DNA of 64,000 nt from Gracilaria vermiculophylla (lineage: Eukaryota > Rhodophyta > Florideophyceae > Gracilariales > Gracilariaceae). Under the pieces are notes generated by a model. The model had not been told where the DNA came from and did no database searches. It was given only the letters and a program-made list of their open reading frames with translations. This document shows, in pieces, positions 9,978-21,051 of the stretch. The DNA lies in contig JAHNZQ020000016.1 in NCBI GenBank assembly GCA_019155205.2, forward strand, positions 589,527-653,526. The letters are read 5' to 3'. The stretch's first letter is position 1. Each line of letters starts with the position of its first letter. The translations under genes were made by a program, and so were the position numbers.

Positions 9978-12900
9978 GTGGACTCGAAACACCTCGCTGT
10001 TCTCCGTCGCCCGTGGGTACGGTCTCGTAATAGCCGTACACCGGATAGAGTCCTTGTTATGGCTAAACGCATCTACAAAGTGTCTGCCGACTTCGGTGCG
10101 TCCGACCATTATATGGTTTGGCAACTGACCGTTTTTGATACGGGCGCTGGTCCGAACTTAATTCTTCAGTATCTACTGCCGCCGGAATTGTGGTCCCGTG
10201 TACGTTCTGCACCGCTGACCGATATAGAGGACGCGAATAACAGACCACAACCCAATGTGAGAATAGTCGCCCTGATTGTCAGGCTTGGTCAGTGCATTGT
10301 CCAGTTGGACTTCTACGTTTGCGAAAGGTTGTCCGCTCCGATCGTTCTCAGCTGTGACTTTTGCGATCGATTTGTCGATGCAATTCGATCTCAGCAACGG
10401 ACCGTCGAACTCGAAGACAGAAGCACTGTTCCGATTGTTCGGCGTCCCTTGCGTCGGGCTTTGAAGAATCAGGTACAGCTGCCTGATGCTCAACAGTCGG
10501 CGGAGCACGGTCGTGTATCCACGAAGATCCCGGTTGGTAGGTCGTTTTGTATCCCACCGGAATCGCAGGCCTGGGTACTCGTCACTACCGCACAAAACGG
10601 CCTTCAGACAGTACAACTACTGCCGCTCCTCTATAGAAGGCGAAGTCTATCCCTTGCTAATGGTGTTGTGTTCGTGGAGCACAAGAAGCCCTTTCCGGTC
10701 CTGGTCGCTAATTTCAGCGCTGTGGAACTAAGGTTGGTTAAGAACCAAGTGATCCGTTCAATGCTCCTACACCCTGAGGCAATAGTACCCACGACGGTAA
10801 GTGCCGCCGGTGTTCTTGGAGTCCTTGAATCTGAAGAGGTGGAGGACATCCGTACCGATCCTGTTTCGGCTGTCGCTAATGCTAGACCGAAGAAATCGGA
10901 TGTGGAAGATGAAAGACCGAAGTATTCGGAGAAAAGAAGTAATGGACCGCAGATTTGGACGGGAGAAAAAAGGCCTACACCGTCGGGAACGGGGGTTCCG
11001 AACTCGTCGGGAGGCACTGCGGTAACCTCGTCGGAAGACAGAACAAAGACACCTGGAGACCATCTGAAGGATCCGGTAAAAGAACTGGAAGAATTGGACT
11101 TGTGCCATGATCTAGAGTCCCACCGTGAACAAATACAGCCCATGCTGCGCGAGTTTACGCCCATGTGTGACGGCTCCCTTAGGAAAACTGCTATCACCGA
11201 GCATCGGATAGATTTGCTTCCAAACATTCGGCCTATCTCGCAACACCCATACAGGGCCAGACCCGCAGCTCGGGAAGAGGAAAAGACGAAGGTCGAGAAG
11301 AAGCTCCGCGTCGGAGGGACCGAACCAGCTCAATCGCCATGGGCTGCGTTCGTGGTTTTTGCTCCCAATCCGGATAGGCCGTGGATGTTCTGTACAGACT
11401 ACCTCGAACTCAACGGACGACCGTAAAGGATGTTTATCCTATACCCCGGATGGACAAATGCGTGGATTCGTTAGGAACGGCCAAGTTCTTTACGACCCTG
11501 GATGCCAATTGTGGATATTGGCAGACGCCCGTACGGGAAGAACAGCGTGACAAAACGGCTTTCGTGTGCCACCAAGGGCTCTACCGATTCAATCGGATGA
11601 CTTTTGGTCTGACCAATGCGCACGCAATGTTCCAACGAGTGGTGGACATGTTTCTCACCGACTTTAAGAGGAAGACCTGCTTGACCTACCTGGATGACAT
11701 TATTGTCTTCTCCAGTGACCTGCACGAGCACCTCATCTATGAACGGAACGAGATGAGAGTCCTACGAGATGCAGACATAACCCTCAAATTGAGACAGTGC
11801 GAGTTTTTCACCAACACGGTCAAGTACCTCGGTCACATCAACCGTCCAGGACGGTTATCATTCGACGGGGCACGGGTGAAGTCCCTAAACGAGGCAAAAC
11901 ACCCGCGGACGCAAACTGAACTCCTATTTTTCTTCGGGCTGTGTGATGTGTATTACCGCTTCATACCGCGGTTCGGGGACATTGCTGCGCAGTTAAATGC
12001 GGTTCTACGGGAAGGTCAGCCAGTGAAACTGGAAGCGTTCGACAAACGACAAGCATCGGCATTCACCTCGCTGATTGAGGCCGTCACGTCACCGCCAATT
12101 CCGACCCTGCCGAAAGCCGGACTGCCATACGCCGTGGACACAGATATGAGCAACTTCCAGATTGGATGTGCTCTATTGCAGACCCCTGAAAGTGGAGAAC
12201 GGATGCCAGTAGGTTTTTGGTTACACAGCCTCAACGTACACGAGAGGAACTACTTGGTACCCGAGAAGGAGTGTTTGGCAGTAGTCTGGCCCATTAAACA
12301 CTGCGGTCCTACTTGATGGGTTCGAACTTCATGATTCACATCGATCATTAGGCCCTTAGATGGCTGCTTTCTGAAGAAGAACCATCAGGCTGCTTGATGC
12401 GGTGGCGCCTACGACTGGCGGAGTTTATGTTCGACGTGCAGTTTAAGAAAAGGACACTGAACACCCAAGCCGATGAACTCTCCCATTTGCCTACGGCTGC
12501 TGAAGCAAAGCCAGATTTTGACCTAGAGATACGGTGCTTTCTCGCGGAAGACGTACTGAATAACGCTGATAGTGATTTGTAAGGATCTGACATCTGTGGC
12601 GCATTCTTCGCCGTATATCAAATCGAAGCTCCGCCGGGATCTACTGTACCGGTCACGCCAGAAGAACTAATCCGGGAACAGTTTACCGACACCCTTCGTT
12701 GTGATATTCGAAGCAGTCGTAACGGTGGAGAACAGTTGCCTTTCATCGTGGATGACGAAGGAGTATTGATCCGAACATTGTCGGCTCGACCACAAATGGA
12801 GGTGCCCACTTGCTTCAAGCGAGAGTACTACGTTCCTCGCATGGCGCGAAGTTTTCAGCCCATCCTGGGGGTCGGAAATGTATTACACCCTCAGGCGGGA

Positions 12901-13170
12901 CTTCTACTGCTCGGCAATGGCGATCGACGCGTACGCGACTGTGCCTGGATGCACAGAGTGTGCTAAAAACAGTGTGAAGTTGCAGAAGAATTCCAAAGAA
13001 TTGGTCTTGTTTCTCACTAGGGCACCGTTGGAGTTTGTCGCATTTGACCTACTCGGCGAATTCATCCAAACTCGTCTGGGAAAACCAATATTTAATGGGC
13101 ATTACGGACCGCTTCCCTAAGCTGGTGCGGACAGTACCTCTTTCGAGGATCACCGCCAGTGCGGTTGCCC
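9978..13170 (+). pseudogene. Ty3-like pol, frameshifted: protease, RT, RNase H, partial integrase
   Basis: The order is that of Ty3 elements. An aspartic protease motif FDTGAGPNLI lies near 10134-10163. Reverse transcriptase follows, with SPWAAFVVFAP and CTDYLELN; a one-base shift near 11410 moves it into a second frame carrying the intact catalytic YLDDIIVF (about 11680-11710). RNase H starts at YAVDTDMSNFQ (12127) and a stop follows at 12315. Broken frames then contain an integrase zinc-binding-like segment (YYTLRRDFYCSAM and CTECAKNSVKL, near 12880-12990) and the start of the catalytic core (EFVAFDLLGEFI). The core stops at 13170 where LTR C interrupts it. The copy cannot encode a full polyprotein. 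The amino-acid sequence is clearly related to, but well diverged from, the pol at 13891. Confidence 0.85.
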
Positions 13171-13724
13171 TGTGGTACTGTCAGCGCTCCTCTCGAGGTA
13201 GTAAAGCACAACGTCCGTTAGGAGGTTTAGTTGACTCCAAAGGTCCGTGTCCCTAAAGGTGGTCTTGGGTATCCGCTGTCGCGAGCCGGGGGAATTCTTA
13301 AAGGGGAACCGCAAACACCAAGCGGAAGGGGAGATTCACTGGGCGAATAATGCTCCTACAGGCGCTGCTATGATACGACCTGCGGATGGGCGGCTTATAA
13401 ACCTGAATTGATCGACGAGAGACTCCAACCGGAAAAGTAGATGAAGACTCAAGAGTGCTTGTATTTACTTCCCCAGAGGTGGAGATCAACCGGCAGATTA
13501 AGTATCGATCCGGGAGCCAGCCTCGGAAGGTCTCGATACTGTACTAATTACCTGCTTAAATTAACTCAAATAAATAATAATTCTACAGTCCCTTAAGAAT
13601 ACTGTAGCGCACGCGGGCGGTATTATGCACCACGTGGCCCAGCTAATGAAATACGAGCCCTCCTTAGAAATATAATACCATAAGGGCAAACCACTATTTT
13701 TCCCTTAGGAGCCACTGTACTACG
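13171..13724 (-). repeat. LTR copy C (554 bp), interrupting pol integrase
   Basis: Same family and orientation as copy B. It begins TGTGGTACTG exactly where the integrase frame of the upstream pol breaks off, and ends CACTGTACTACG (last base changed from A). The AGGAAAGGGGAT purine run, read on the minus strand, adjoins this end. Confidence 0.85.
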
Positions 13725-13890
13725 TATCCCCTTTCCTAAATTGCACCATGTCCTCGAGGTGCATCTTCGGATTCCTTGATCCCCGGGGTGGGTCCTATCG
13801 GTTTTGAGGCAATTGCGGCCTCCGGCGTTTTGCACGTTTTCTGCTTCAGGCGTTCCTTTCTTGCTCCATACTCTTGTGCGGCACCTCGGT
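13725..13890 (+). repeat. short region X beside LTR C
   Basis: Matches the first ~170 bp after LTR B. Compared with B it then lacks about 940 bp (equivalent to roughly 9045-9985) and rejoins B at the sequence CACCTCG…CGTCGCCCGTGG at the start of pol. It is therefore the same arrangement with an internal deletion. Confidence 0.7.
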
Positions 13891-16800
13891 GTGCTGCGTC
13901 GCCCGTGGATACGGAAGAAAAACCTCCATTTCCGGGACCGAATCATGGTGATGGCCAAGCGAAACTATAAAGTCTACGCTGACCCTGGCCCAAACTTCCA
14001 GTTTATGATGCGCATGCTAATCGTTTTGGACACGGAAGTGGGACCCATCTTCTTCGTCGCGTCTCTCCTACCCCAGCACATGCGATCAGGTGTTCATTCC
14101 AAGGCTCCGTTAAATGTCGCAGACGCGAACAACAATCCATTGAAAACGGTAGTCACAATCAACTTAGTCATCCGGCTCGGATCCCGCGTGGTGAGGTTGG
14201 ATTTCATAGTTTGTTGCTCGCTTGCGGCCCGAGTTATATCGGGATGTGACCACTGGGACCGGTTTGTGGAGGCTATCCGACCCCGACTTACGCAACTGGA
14301 GCTCGAGGATGGGTCGACAATACCGATCGTCAGGCTTCCGTTGCGCCACGCGTCAAGGAAGCACGTTCTACCCACTGCCCCGCAGGAACCTGCCCCCGCT
14401 GTTCCGGAATCCACAAAGCTTCGCCTCGCCGCGTCCGAGTGGATACCGCCTGAATCGCAGGTTATGGTTCAATTGACTTCTCGTCAACACGGTCTGCGGG
14501 TTATACAACCCCTGCCCTCGTTGTACGAAAAACCTGAACTCGCCGTTGCTAACGAAATTGTGCGAGTCACGCCTAATGCTTCATTGGTTATACTTGTCGC
14601 AAACTTGCGACACGCCCCCACGTACCTTGTGAAGAACCAAGTAGTGGGAATGGTCACGCCGATTCCCCTCGCGATGCTACCCACGATCCGGACTATCGCC
14701 GACATACTCGGTCTGGTCCAATCTTCGGCCGATACGGCTTCCGTGGAATTCGCCCGTTTTAAGAGGGCGGAAGGCATAGATACTGCTGTCTCCGTCGCGA
14801 CGGAGAGAGAAGACCCGACCTCGGGAGTGGAGGAGAACACTGGTACCAGTTACGACAAGCTGGACCCAGTGACGGCCCTCGAGGAATTAAACCTTAGCCA
14901 CGTGCCCGAATTACACCGCGAAAGACTCCGCAATATGCTGCGGGAATATACCCCAATGTAGGACGGCTCACTTGGCGAGGTCCATACCACGGAACACCGG
15001 ATCGACTTCTTGACGCACGCTCGCCCGGTTGCGCAACCCCCATATAGGGCCGGCCCAAAAGCTCGGGAGGGGGAGCAGTTCCATGCGGACAAGATGATTC
15101 GAGCCGGAGTAATTGAGCACGCACAGTCGCCTTGGGCGTCCTATATTGTACTAGCGTTGAAGGTGGACGGAACCTGGCGATCCTGTGTCGACTATCGTCG
15201 ACTGAACGCCATCATGGTCCGCGACACATATCCCATACCCTGTATGGATGAGTGCATTGACTCACTGGGAGAAGAAACCGTATTTACGGCACTCGACGCA
15301 AATTGGGGATATTGACAAGTCTCTGTTAGGGAGGAAGACCAGGACAAGACGGCCTTTGTTTGTCACTCTGGGTCCTACCACCTGGAAGTTACAAACCTGT
15401 GCACCACTACCTATCATCACCGATGTAATGGGCAAGTGGATCGGTTCCACCGCACGATGCCGGCCTCTCTCCGTTCCCTCGTTTCTGATCACCCAGAGAC
15501 GTGGGACAGGTACAATAACGCGCTCACCTTCGCGTACAACACACAAGTTCAACGGACTACTGGAATACTTCCATTTGAATTGGTACTCTCCCGCACGCTG
15601 CCGCCTATCACGTTAGAATCCCAAGCCACGCTTGGTAACTTTCCATCGGTGGGGGATTATCGTGCGCGCTGGAAAGAGTGGTTCACGAAGCGTATCCCCT
15701 CTAGGTAACAAGCTGTGCAATGCGCACCGGTTGCAAACAAAAGGGACTTCGATGCCTGCTTACGTCAAGAAAACTCTCGCCCTGTCTCGGAGGGAAATTA
15801 TATATTCGTTCACAAGGAACACTACAGCCCCACGTGGGAGAAACGACACAGGCTGTCGCCTATCACTGAAGGCCCGTTTCGGGTAACCTGCACATCGATG
15901 GGCACGATTGTCGCCGAAATCGATGGCGCGCACGAGCCATTGTCGCGCGACCGCGTCGTTCTTGCCCCTCCACCCTCATCTGAGGTTGTACTACAATCAG
16001 GTACCCCCGCATCGGCGGATTCCGCAACGCCAGGTACAACTATGACGATTCGACCCCCGACGTTGCCACAGCCCGCTCGGGACTCGCAGATCTTCCGTTT
16101 GACACGTATTCACCGAACCAACCGGACACCCTGGGCTTGCCCAGCCTCCCTTCAAACGCCCCCTGTAATGCGGATGTGTCACTGGGTGCTCCTTCTAAGG
16201 AGGGGGAGGAGACTAAATCCTCAACTGAGGCTACGGTACACCTGCCGTGGCAACGGGACACAAACCATGAGACACGAAAAACGCGTACCGCATTGCCGCA
16301 TGTCCGAAAAAAACGCGCGCGTACAGTCGTTGATCCTCACCTAACACCGTCACGTGAGGAAAGAACCAACCACTTGGAACAAAGAGTAAGGCTAGTCGCT
16401 TCGCCTACCCCGTCGAGGGATGAACCGCAACCATTGCGTGCCGTCACAAACAGCACAGCAACGAAGCCACACACCGCCGGACGCGGGGACTCTGCACAAT
16501 CGGTTGGAAAAACCGAAGGCACTCGTGCCGTTGCCACACAAACGGCCGACGTCTCGAAGGAAACGGTTGAAAAGTGCTTGCAACGGTGATCGGTACCGGA
16601 AGAAGTCGCTCTCAACAATGGGAAAACGCCGGAGGCCCCCGAGCATCACTTCGTGAACAACGACGAACCTGTCTCTTCAAGGGTCAAGATGCCCCAAGCA
16701 CCGAGGATGAACGGGCCAGAGCCATGTGGACAGCCCCTGCTACTGTCAAGACGGGAGGACGTTCGCTGCCTTGCAATCAGGGAAGCGTACTGGGAAGCAT

Positions 16801-17092
16801 GAAGTCGAAACCCGAGTAGGGAATCCGCCGCGCCCCACGCGTTTGCAAACTCTATACAGGGAGACTCCCGCTTTGGTGCGGTAACGACAACCCCGGAAGG
16901 CCGAAACCTTTACGTGCAGGATTACGTGGTGCACCGCATCGTCGGCCACTCCTGTAAACAGGACCATATACTGCAATATCGCGTGCGTTGGTACGGCTAC
17001 GCCCCAGAATAGGATACTCTCAAACCGATCGGGCACCATCCCAGATCAAATATAGTACAGTACCACCGCCGCGTGGGAGCTGCGTTACCGTC
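13891..17092 (+). pseudogene. Ty3-like pol, second copy, with internal deletion and C-terminal chromodomain
   Basis: The open frame 13804-14961 contains the protease region (LDTEVGP, the catalytic DTG changed to DTE) and ends at a TAG. The frame resumes with the RT segments SPWASYIVLAL and CVDYRRLNAI, then a TGA after ALDANWGY near 15314. Around 15400-15430 RT jumps directly into the C-terminal end of integrase (DRFHRTMPASLRSLV, then ALTFAYNTQVQRTTG). The YxDD box, RNase H and most of the integrase are therefore deleted. A further ~1 kb of charged linker leads to a chromodomain at about 16920-17070 (DYVVHRIVGHS, LQYRVRWYGYAPE), with TAG at 17010-17012 in place of a conserved acidic residue. 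It is dead as an element but shows that the family is chromodomain-bearing. Confidence 0.85.
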
Positions 17093-17399
17093 TACGTCGC
17101 ACAAGGCCCAAGTTGGTAAGCTATCATGCCGCATACGCGGGAAACCAGCCAAAAGAGAATCGCGTCTACTTCACATGGCCACAACACTATCATAAGCCCT
17201 AGTCCGGGAACGGCCGGACAACAGATGGTGCTCCACTACTGCCCCCAGATGGAGAAGAACCCCCGCCAAGGCGGTTCGCGAGCCCATCCCGCTTCGCGGA
17301 AACGTCACCCCCAGCCTCGTGAACACTCAAACCGGAACTCAGGAGGAACCTTGCGATAATCTCGGCTTCGTTGGCGCTGCCCACGCTCAGGCCTGGCAC

Positions 17400-19232
17400 C
17401 TACGCCATAAGAGCCAACCACTGATGCAGGCGTACCTCCGTCGAAGGGACCCTGGGCGCAATGGCGCACACCCCAGCCGGGGAAATGCTACCGGTACTAC
17501 CCACGGAGTCGACATCCATCGCGTACAGCGCCTCACCACCCGAGTCGCGATTGTTGTCTACCATTGGATCACCACCCAGATATGCCTGGTCGTAGGCGTC
17601 CGAATCGACGAACCCAATTGGGTGTCCCTGGGGAATCCGGCGCGGCGCTTCACGAAGTTCTCTCGCCTCCACGGCTGTCAATTTCCTATACTCCCAGGGG
17701 TTATAGAACACATTGTCGCCCGCGAGTGTGGTATTGTGCCCGAGACCGGGACCCCAACCAGCAGCCGCTTGGGTGCGCTTGCTTTGCGAGATGAGGACCT
17801 CACTCCAATCGACTCCATCGATGTAGTCATGGAGAGTCAGCATCTCCCCAGAATTCGCCTCACCCCCAAGGGAAACATGCAGGTCCAGACTTCGGATCCC
17901 CGCCCGTACTCGGGGAGGGATATGCCACAAGCGATACTGGTCGTATGCCTCAGTGAGGATGTATGCCGCGCCGCGGGCTGCCCACTCCGTAACCACTACG
18001 CAGCACAACCCCACGTGGGGACCCGTTATGAGGTACGGCCCCATGTAGGTCAGCACCGGAGGACGTTTGACGTAGCATCCGCAACAGACCTCCAACGCTG
18101 CCCCCCAATTGGGGAGAGGTACATACCTACGGCGTCGGTGCGGAGCTGCGATGCGTTCGGAGTCTAAGTTTTGATACGGGACGAGGTACCCGAGCCGGGA
18201 TCGCCAACGCCGTTCAAAACGGATGAAATGCTGCAGAAAGTTGTACCGATAATCTCGTGAGAGGTAGCAGACCTCTGCCGGAAGAATCGATTGATCCCAA
18301 CATAGGGCTTCCTGCCGAGCAATGGAGACACGGCGCCACGCGGACGTCTTCAACGCGGCTAAGCACTCGCAGTAGGCAGCTTCCCCGCGTGTGCGGTACA
18401 GCGCAATGTCAAACTGGAAGCCCGGGGATATCGGTGTTTCAAATGGTGAACGATTCTGCCGGTGATGTGCGACAATGACGAGTGCCTCATGTGCGGAGGC
18501 TACGCCTTCCCGAGGAATACAGCGGATGTGATGCACCGGAATGGCAGACCGGTGACGACAGTTCCACGAGGTCCTCAGGATACCGGGTAAGTCGCCGGGC
18601 AGGTTGTCCGATGCGTCTGCGTATGCGGAAGTAGGAACCTCATCGGGGACAGGGACTGGGTGCCAAAAGGGCGCTAGGCCCAAACGCATCGCGTGCCGAG
18701 GATTCTTGAGGTCCAGGCCAACTACGGAGTCAAATGTCGGCCACACATGGCCTCCAGCCGCCGGATGTGGCGGAGGAGGAAGGTGCGCGGCGAGCCAGTT
18801 GCCCATTGGCGTGTGATACAGGACCCCGAACGGGGGAGGCGCGACACCTGGTGTTTGCTTCGCACCCTGTTGCACGGCGTTCGCAGATGCTCCGGAGCCG
18901 GGTTGGGTCACGTTCGCATTGTTTCCGCTACAGGCGTGTCCGCCACGCCCAGAAGAGGGGATCGGCACGGACCGGAATCCAGAGAACTTTTGCTGCGGAG
19001 GGTTTTTTGGCGGCTGGCTCGGAAGCCTTTCCCTCGTTGTGAGGTCGATTACTGGAGTGGCTGGAGCGCGCGATGTCGTGAGATCCGTAGAAACAGTGTA
19101 AGACTCTGAAGGTGAGGAGGAAAACGTCGGTGTTGCGAGGCTTGTTATGTCAGCTACTGCTGTGGTGCGACGTCTACCCCTCACAGGGAAGTCAGCCGAA
19201 GAACCCAGGGCAGTTGCTCTTCTACACTGCAT
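17400..19232 (-). CDS. uninterrupted 610-codon ORF of unknown function, convergent with pol
   Basis: The frame has an ATG at 19230-19232 and a TAG at 17400-17402. The product is not recognised. Residues 1-170 are Ser/Thr/Pro/Gly-rich and probably disordered. The middle (about 170-560) looks folded, with many Trp, Tyr and Arg, a CCGCY cluster and a CC pair. The last ~50 residues are Gly/Ser-rich. There is no zinc knuckle, DDE, RT or tyrosine-recombinase motif and no membrane helix. After the TAG the same frame stays open for 66 codons to 17199. The ORF lies between the chromodomain end of pol (plus strand) and region X/LTR D, pointing towards pol. It is open for 1.8 kb while the neighbouring pol genes are full of stops. 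Possible roles are a gag-type protein of an element read leftwards from LTR D, an extra antisense ORF like those of some plant Ty3 elements, or a captured gene. Confidence 0.55.
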   Translation of the reverse strand: MQCRRATALGSSADFPVRGRRRTTAVADITSLATPTFSSSPSESYTVSTDLTTSRAPATPVIDLTTRERLPSQPPKNPPQQKFSGFRSVPIPSSGRGGHACSGNNANVTQPGSGASANAVQQGAKQTPGVAPPPFGVLYHTPMGNWLAAHLPPPPHPAAGGHVWPTFDSVVGLDLKNPRHAMRLGLAPFWHPVPVPDEVPTSAYADASDNLPGDLPGILRTSWNCRHRSAIPVHHIRCIPREGVASAHEALVIVAHHRQNRSPFETPISPGFQFDIALYRTRGEAAYCECLAALKTSAWRRVSIARQEALCWDQSILPAEVCYLSRDYRYNFLQHFIRFERRWRSRLGYLVPYQNLDSERIAAPHRRRRYVPLPNWGAALEVCCGCYVKRPPVLTYMGPYLITGPHVGLCCVVVTEWAARGAAYILTEAYDQYRLWHIPPRVRAGIRSLDLHVSLGGEANSGEMLTLHDYIDGVDWSEVLISQSKRTQAAAGWGPGLGHNTTLAGDNVFYNPWEYRKLTAVEARELREAPRRIPQGHPIGFVDSDAYDQAYLGGDPMVDNNRDSGGEALYAMDVDSVGSTGSISPAGVCAIAPRVPSTEVRLHQWLALMA

Positions 19233-20326
19233 GCCGCCGGGGCTTTACGCATCTTGGGATATGCGTCCCATCCTGAGGGAGGGGAATGTGTAGAGCAACG
19301 CCCGGTATAGGGGAATTTCGCGACTTTGGTTCATAACCCCGTTGGAGACTGGTACAGTAATATATGATAGTGATGGTGCCGCATTGTGCAGATGGTCTAC
19401 GTGGACCACGGGTTGGCTGTTTGAGGTATGGCCACAAATGTGGAAATCTTACATATTTTTAGAATCCAATTTTGGGATGCCTGACACTGTGCACTGCACA
19501 ATGTGGCAGTACTTAGCACACCGGCCCCATGACCGGCGCGCATCGTAAAGCTCCCCACCAAGGGTCTTGGTCCTAAGCTTCTACGCGTTCAGACGCCCTC
19601 TACCTCTCATCGGAGGGATTGCCCGTTGCACTCGGTAGCTTAGCCGCCTTGCGTGCTGAAGAACCCAACCTTGGGAGTGTTTCTATCGTTGTCGTGTTCG
19701 CTCTCGTACGAGGTATATTTCATCGGATATCCGGGCATCACACACCTACTTTCCCATTTCTTTTTTCGCCCCGTGGCACTGCCACACTCGCGCGACCCAC
19801 TGCTCACGCAGGGCCCGCGCTCCCCATACATTGGATTCGTACCTTACTGGAGGATTGCACCTCGCTCACCGGTTCTCCGCTATACACCCTCTGCGATAGT
19901 CGCGACGGTGACGCCCCGGTGTACACCCGGCTAGTTGTGCCTCACTTGAGGGTGCTCTGTTCGCTGCAGCGCCTCATAGGGAGGGAGGTTCCGAACACCT
20001 TCGTGGTCTTTTCCGCTTTTGAGACATTGCACTACAGCGGAATATCACGCCGCTGACTGGCGTGGCACCACGGACGGGTTACGCGAAGAAGGAGAAGACG
20101 AGGCTGGGTCAGTGAAAGCAAGGGCTTGCGAACGGCGCAAGATAAAAAACAAGAGCCGGCGGTGGTATGCCGCGTGGGAATAGGGAAGTATGAAGGAACG
20201 CCTGGAGGAGAGAATGACTCACATCGCCGAAAGCAGCGCTGGCATACACACCGATAGGAGCCATCCATGGATCGTGCTATCGGAAAATGCACCTCGAGGA
20301 CGTGGTGCATTTCTGGAAAGGGATTA
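19233..20326 (-). repeat. region X beside LTR D (inverted relative to B and C)
   Basis: Read on the minus strand from 20326, this matches the DNA after LTR B: the TGCACC/GGTGCA box, GGCTCCTATCGGTG, the CAGGCGTTCCTTC box and a CGCCAG-C-GCGGCGTGA segment, extending at least ~300 bp. Patchy matches continue (for example GGTGCAATCCTC near 19850). GGAAAGGGATTA directly precedes the LTR on the plus strand and resembles a polypurine tract. No gene is called inside it. Confidence 0.65.
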
Positions 20327-20879
20327 TGTAGTACAGTGGCTCCAAAGGAAATATGGTGGTGTGGTTTTACGTCGTTATATTCCTAAGGAGGGCTCGTATT
20401 TTATTAACTGAGCCACGTGCTGCATAACTCGGCCTGCGTGCGCTACAGTATCCTTAAGGGACAGTATAATTTATATTTATTTTAGATCATTTGTGCGGGT
20501 GATAACTACAGTAGTGAGACCTGCCGACGCCGGCTCCTGGCTTGATAATTAATTTGCCGGTCGAGCTCTCCCTTTGGAGAAGTAAGGCAAGCACCCTTGA
20601 GTCTTCATCTACTTCTCCGGTTGGAGATTCTCGTCGATCATCCCAAGGTCTCTAAGCCGATGATCCCCAGGTCGCCTAATAGCATCGCTTGTAGGAGCAT
20701 TGTCCGCCCAGTGAACTTCCCCCTCGGCTTGGTGTTTGCAGATCCCCTTTAAGAATTTCCCCGGCTCGGGGCCGCGAATACCGGAGACCACCTTTAGGAA
20801 CTCGCGCCTTTGGAGGCAACAAAAACTCGTAAAGAACACTGTGCTCTAGTACCTCGAAAGGAGAACTGACAGTACCCCA
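20327..20879 (+). repeat. LTR copy D (553 bp)
   Basis: It starts TGTAGTACAGTGG and ends CAGTACCCCA, has the same orientation as copy A and identical length. It has region X on its left, unlike A, which has the gag-like ORF on its right. The bases after it (ATTCT) do not repeat the bases before A (GTAAG) or C (TGCCC), so no simple element with a target duplication can be closed from A to D or from C to D. Confidence 0.85.
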
Positions 20880-20912
20880 ATTCTTCATAGATTATGTGCA
20901 AAATATCGACTA

Positions 20913-20971
20913 CAGTACCGTTTCAGCGCAACGTTTTCAGGATAATACTTGTGATCTGTAAACGCACTGCA
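20913..20971. repeat. short palindromic Tc1-like terminal fragment
   Basis: CAGTACCGTTTCAGCGCA on the left and GTAAACGCACTG on the right are inverted relatives of the Tc1-like terminal repeat seen at 21052, with TA before the left copy. It may be a tiny non-autonomous element or two abutting element ends. Confidence 0.4.
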
Positions 20972-21051
20972 GCTAGCACCATGAAAGTACTTGCACGACC
21001 GTTTCTGGCCAGTGATCCGCTCATCGATGGACATTGGTTTGCAAAAAACTA

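Noticed and set aside
17319..18167. 282-codon plus-strand ORF
   Set aside because: It is the antisense shadow of the 610-codon minus-strand ORF, which is longer and more protein-like.
13171..20879. DIRS-type element with tyrosine recombinase
   Set aside because: No R…HxxR…Y recombinase pattern is visible; the pol tail shows DDE-integrase end motifs and a chromodomain instead.
4681..20879. One giant LTR element bounded by direct LTRs A and D
   Set aside because: Flanking bases (GTAAG and ATTCT) do not match, inverted LTRs and a second pol lie inside, and region X is absent at A; it needs nested events that the sequence does not confirm.
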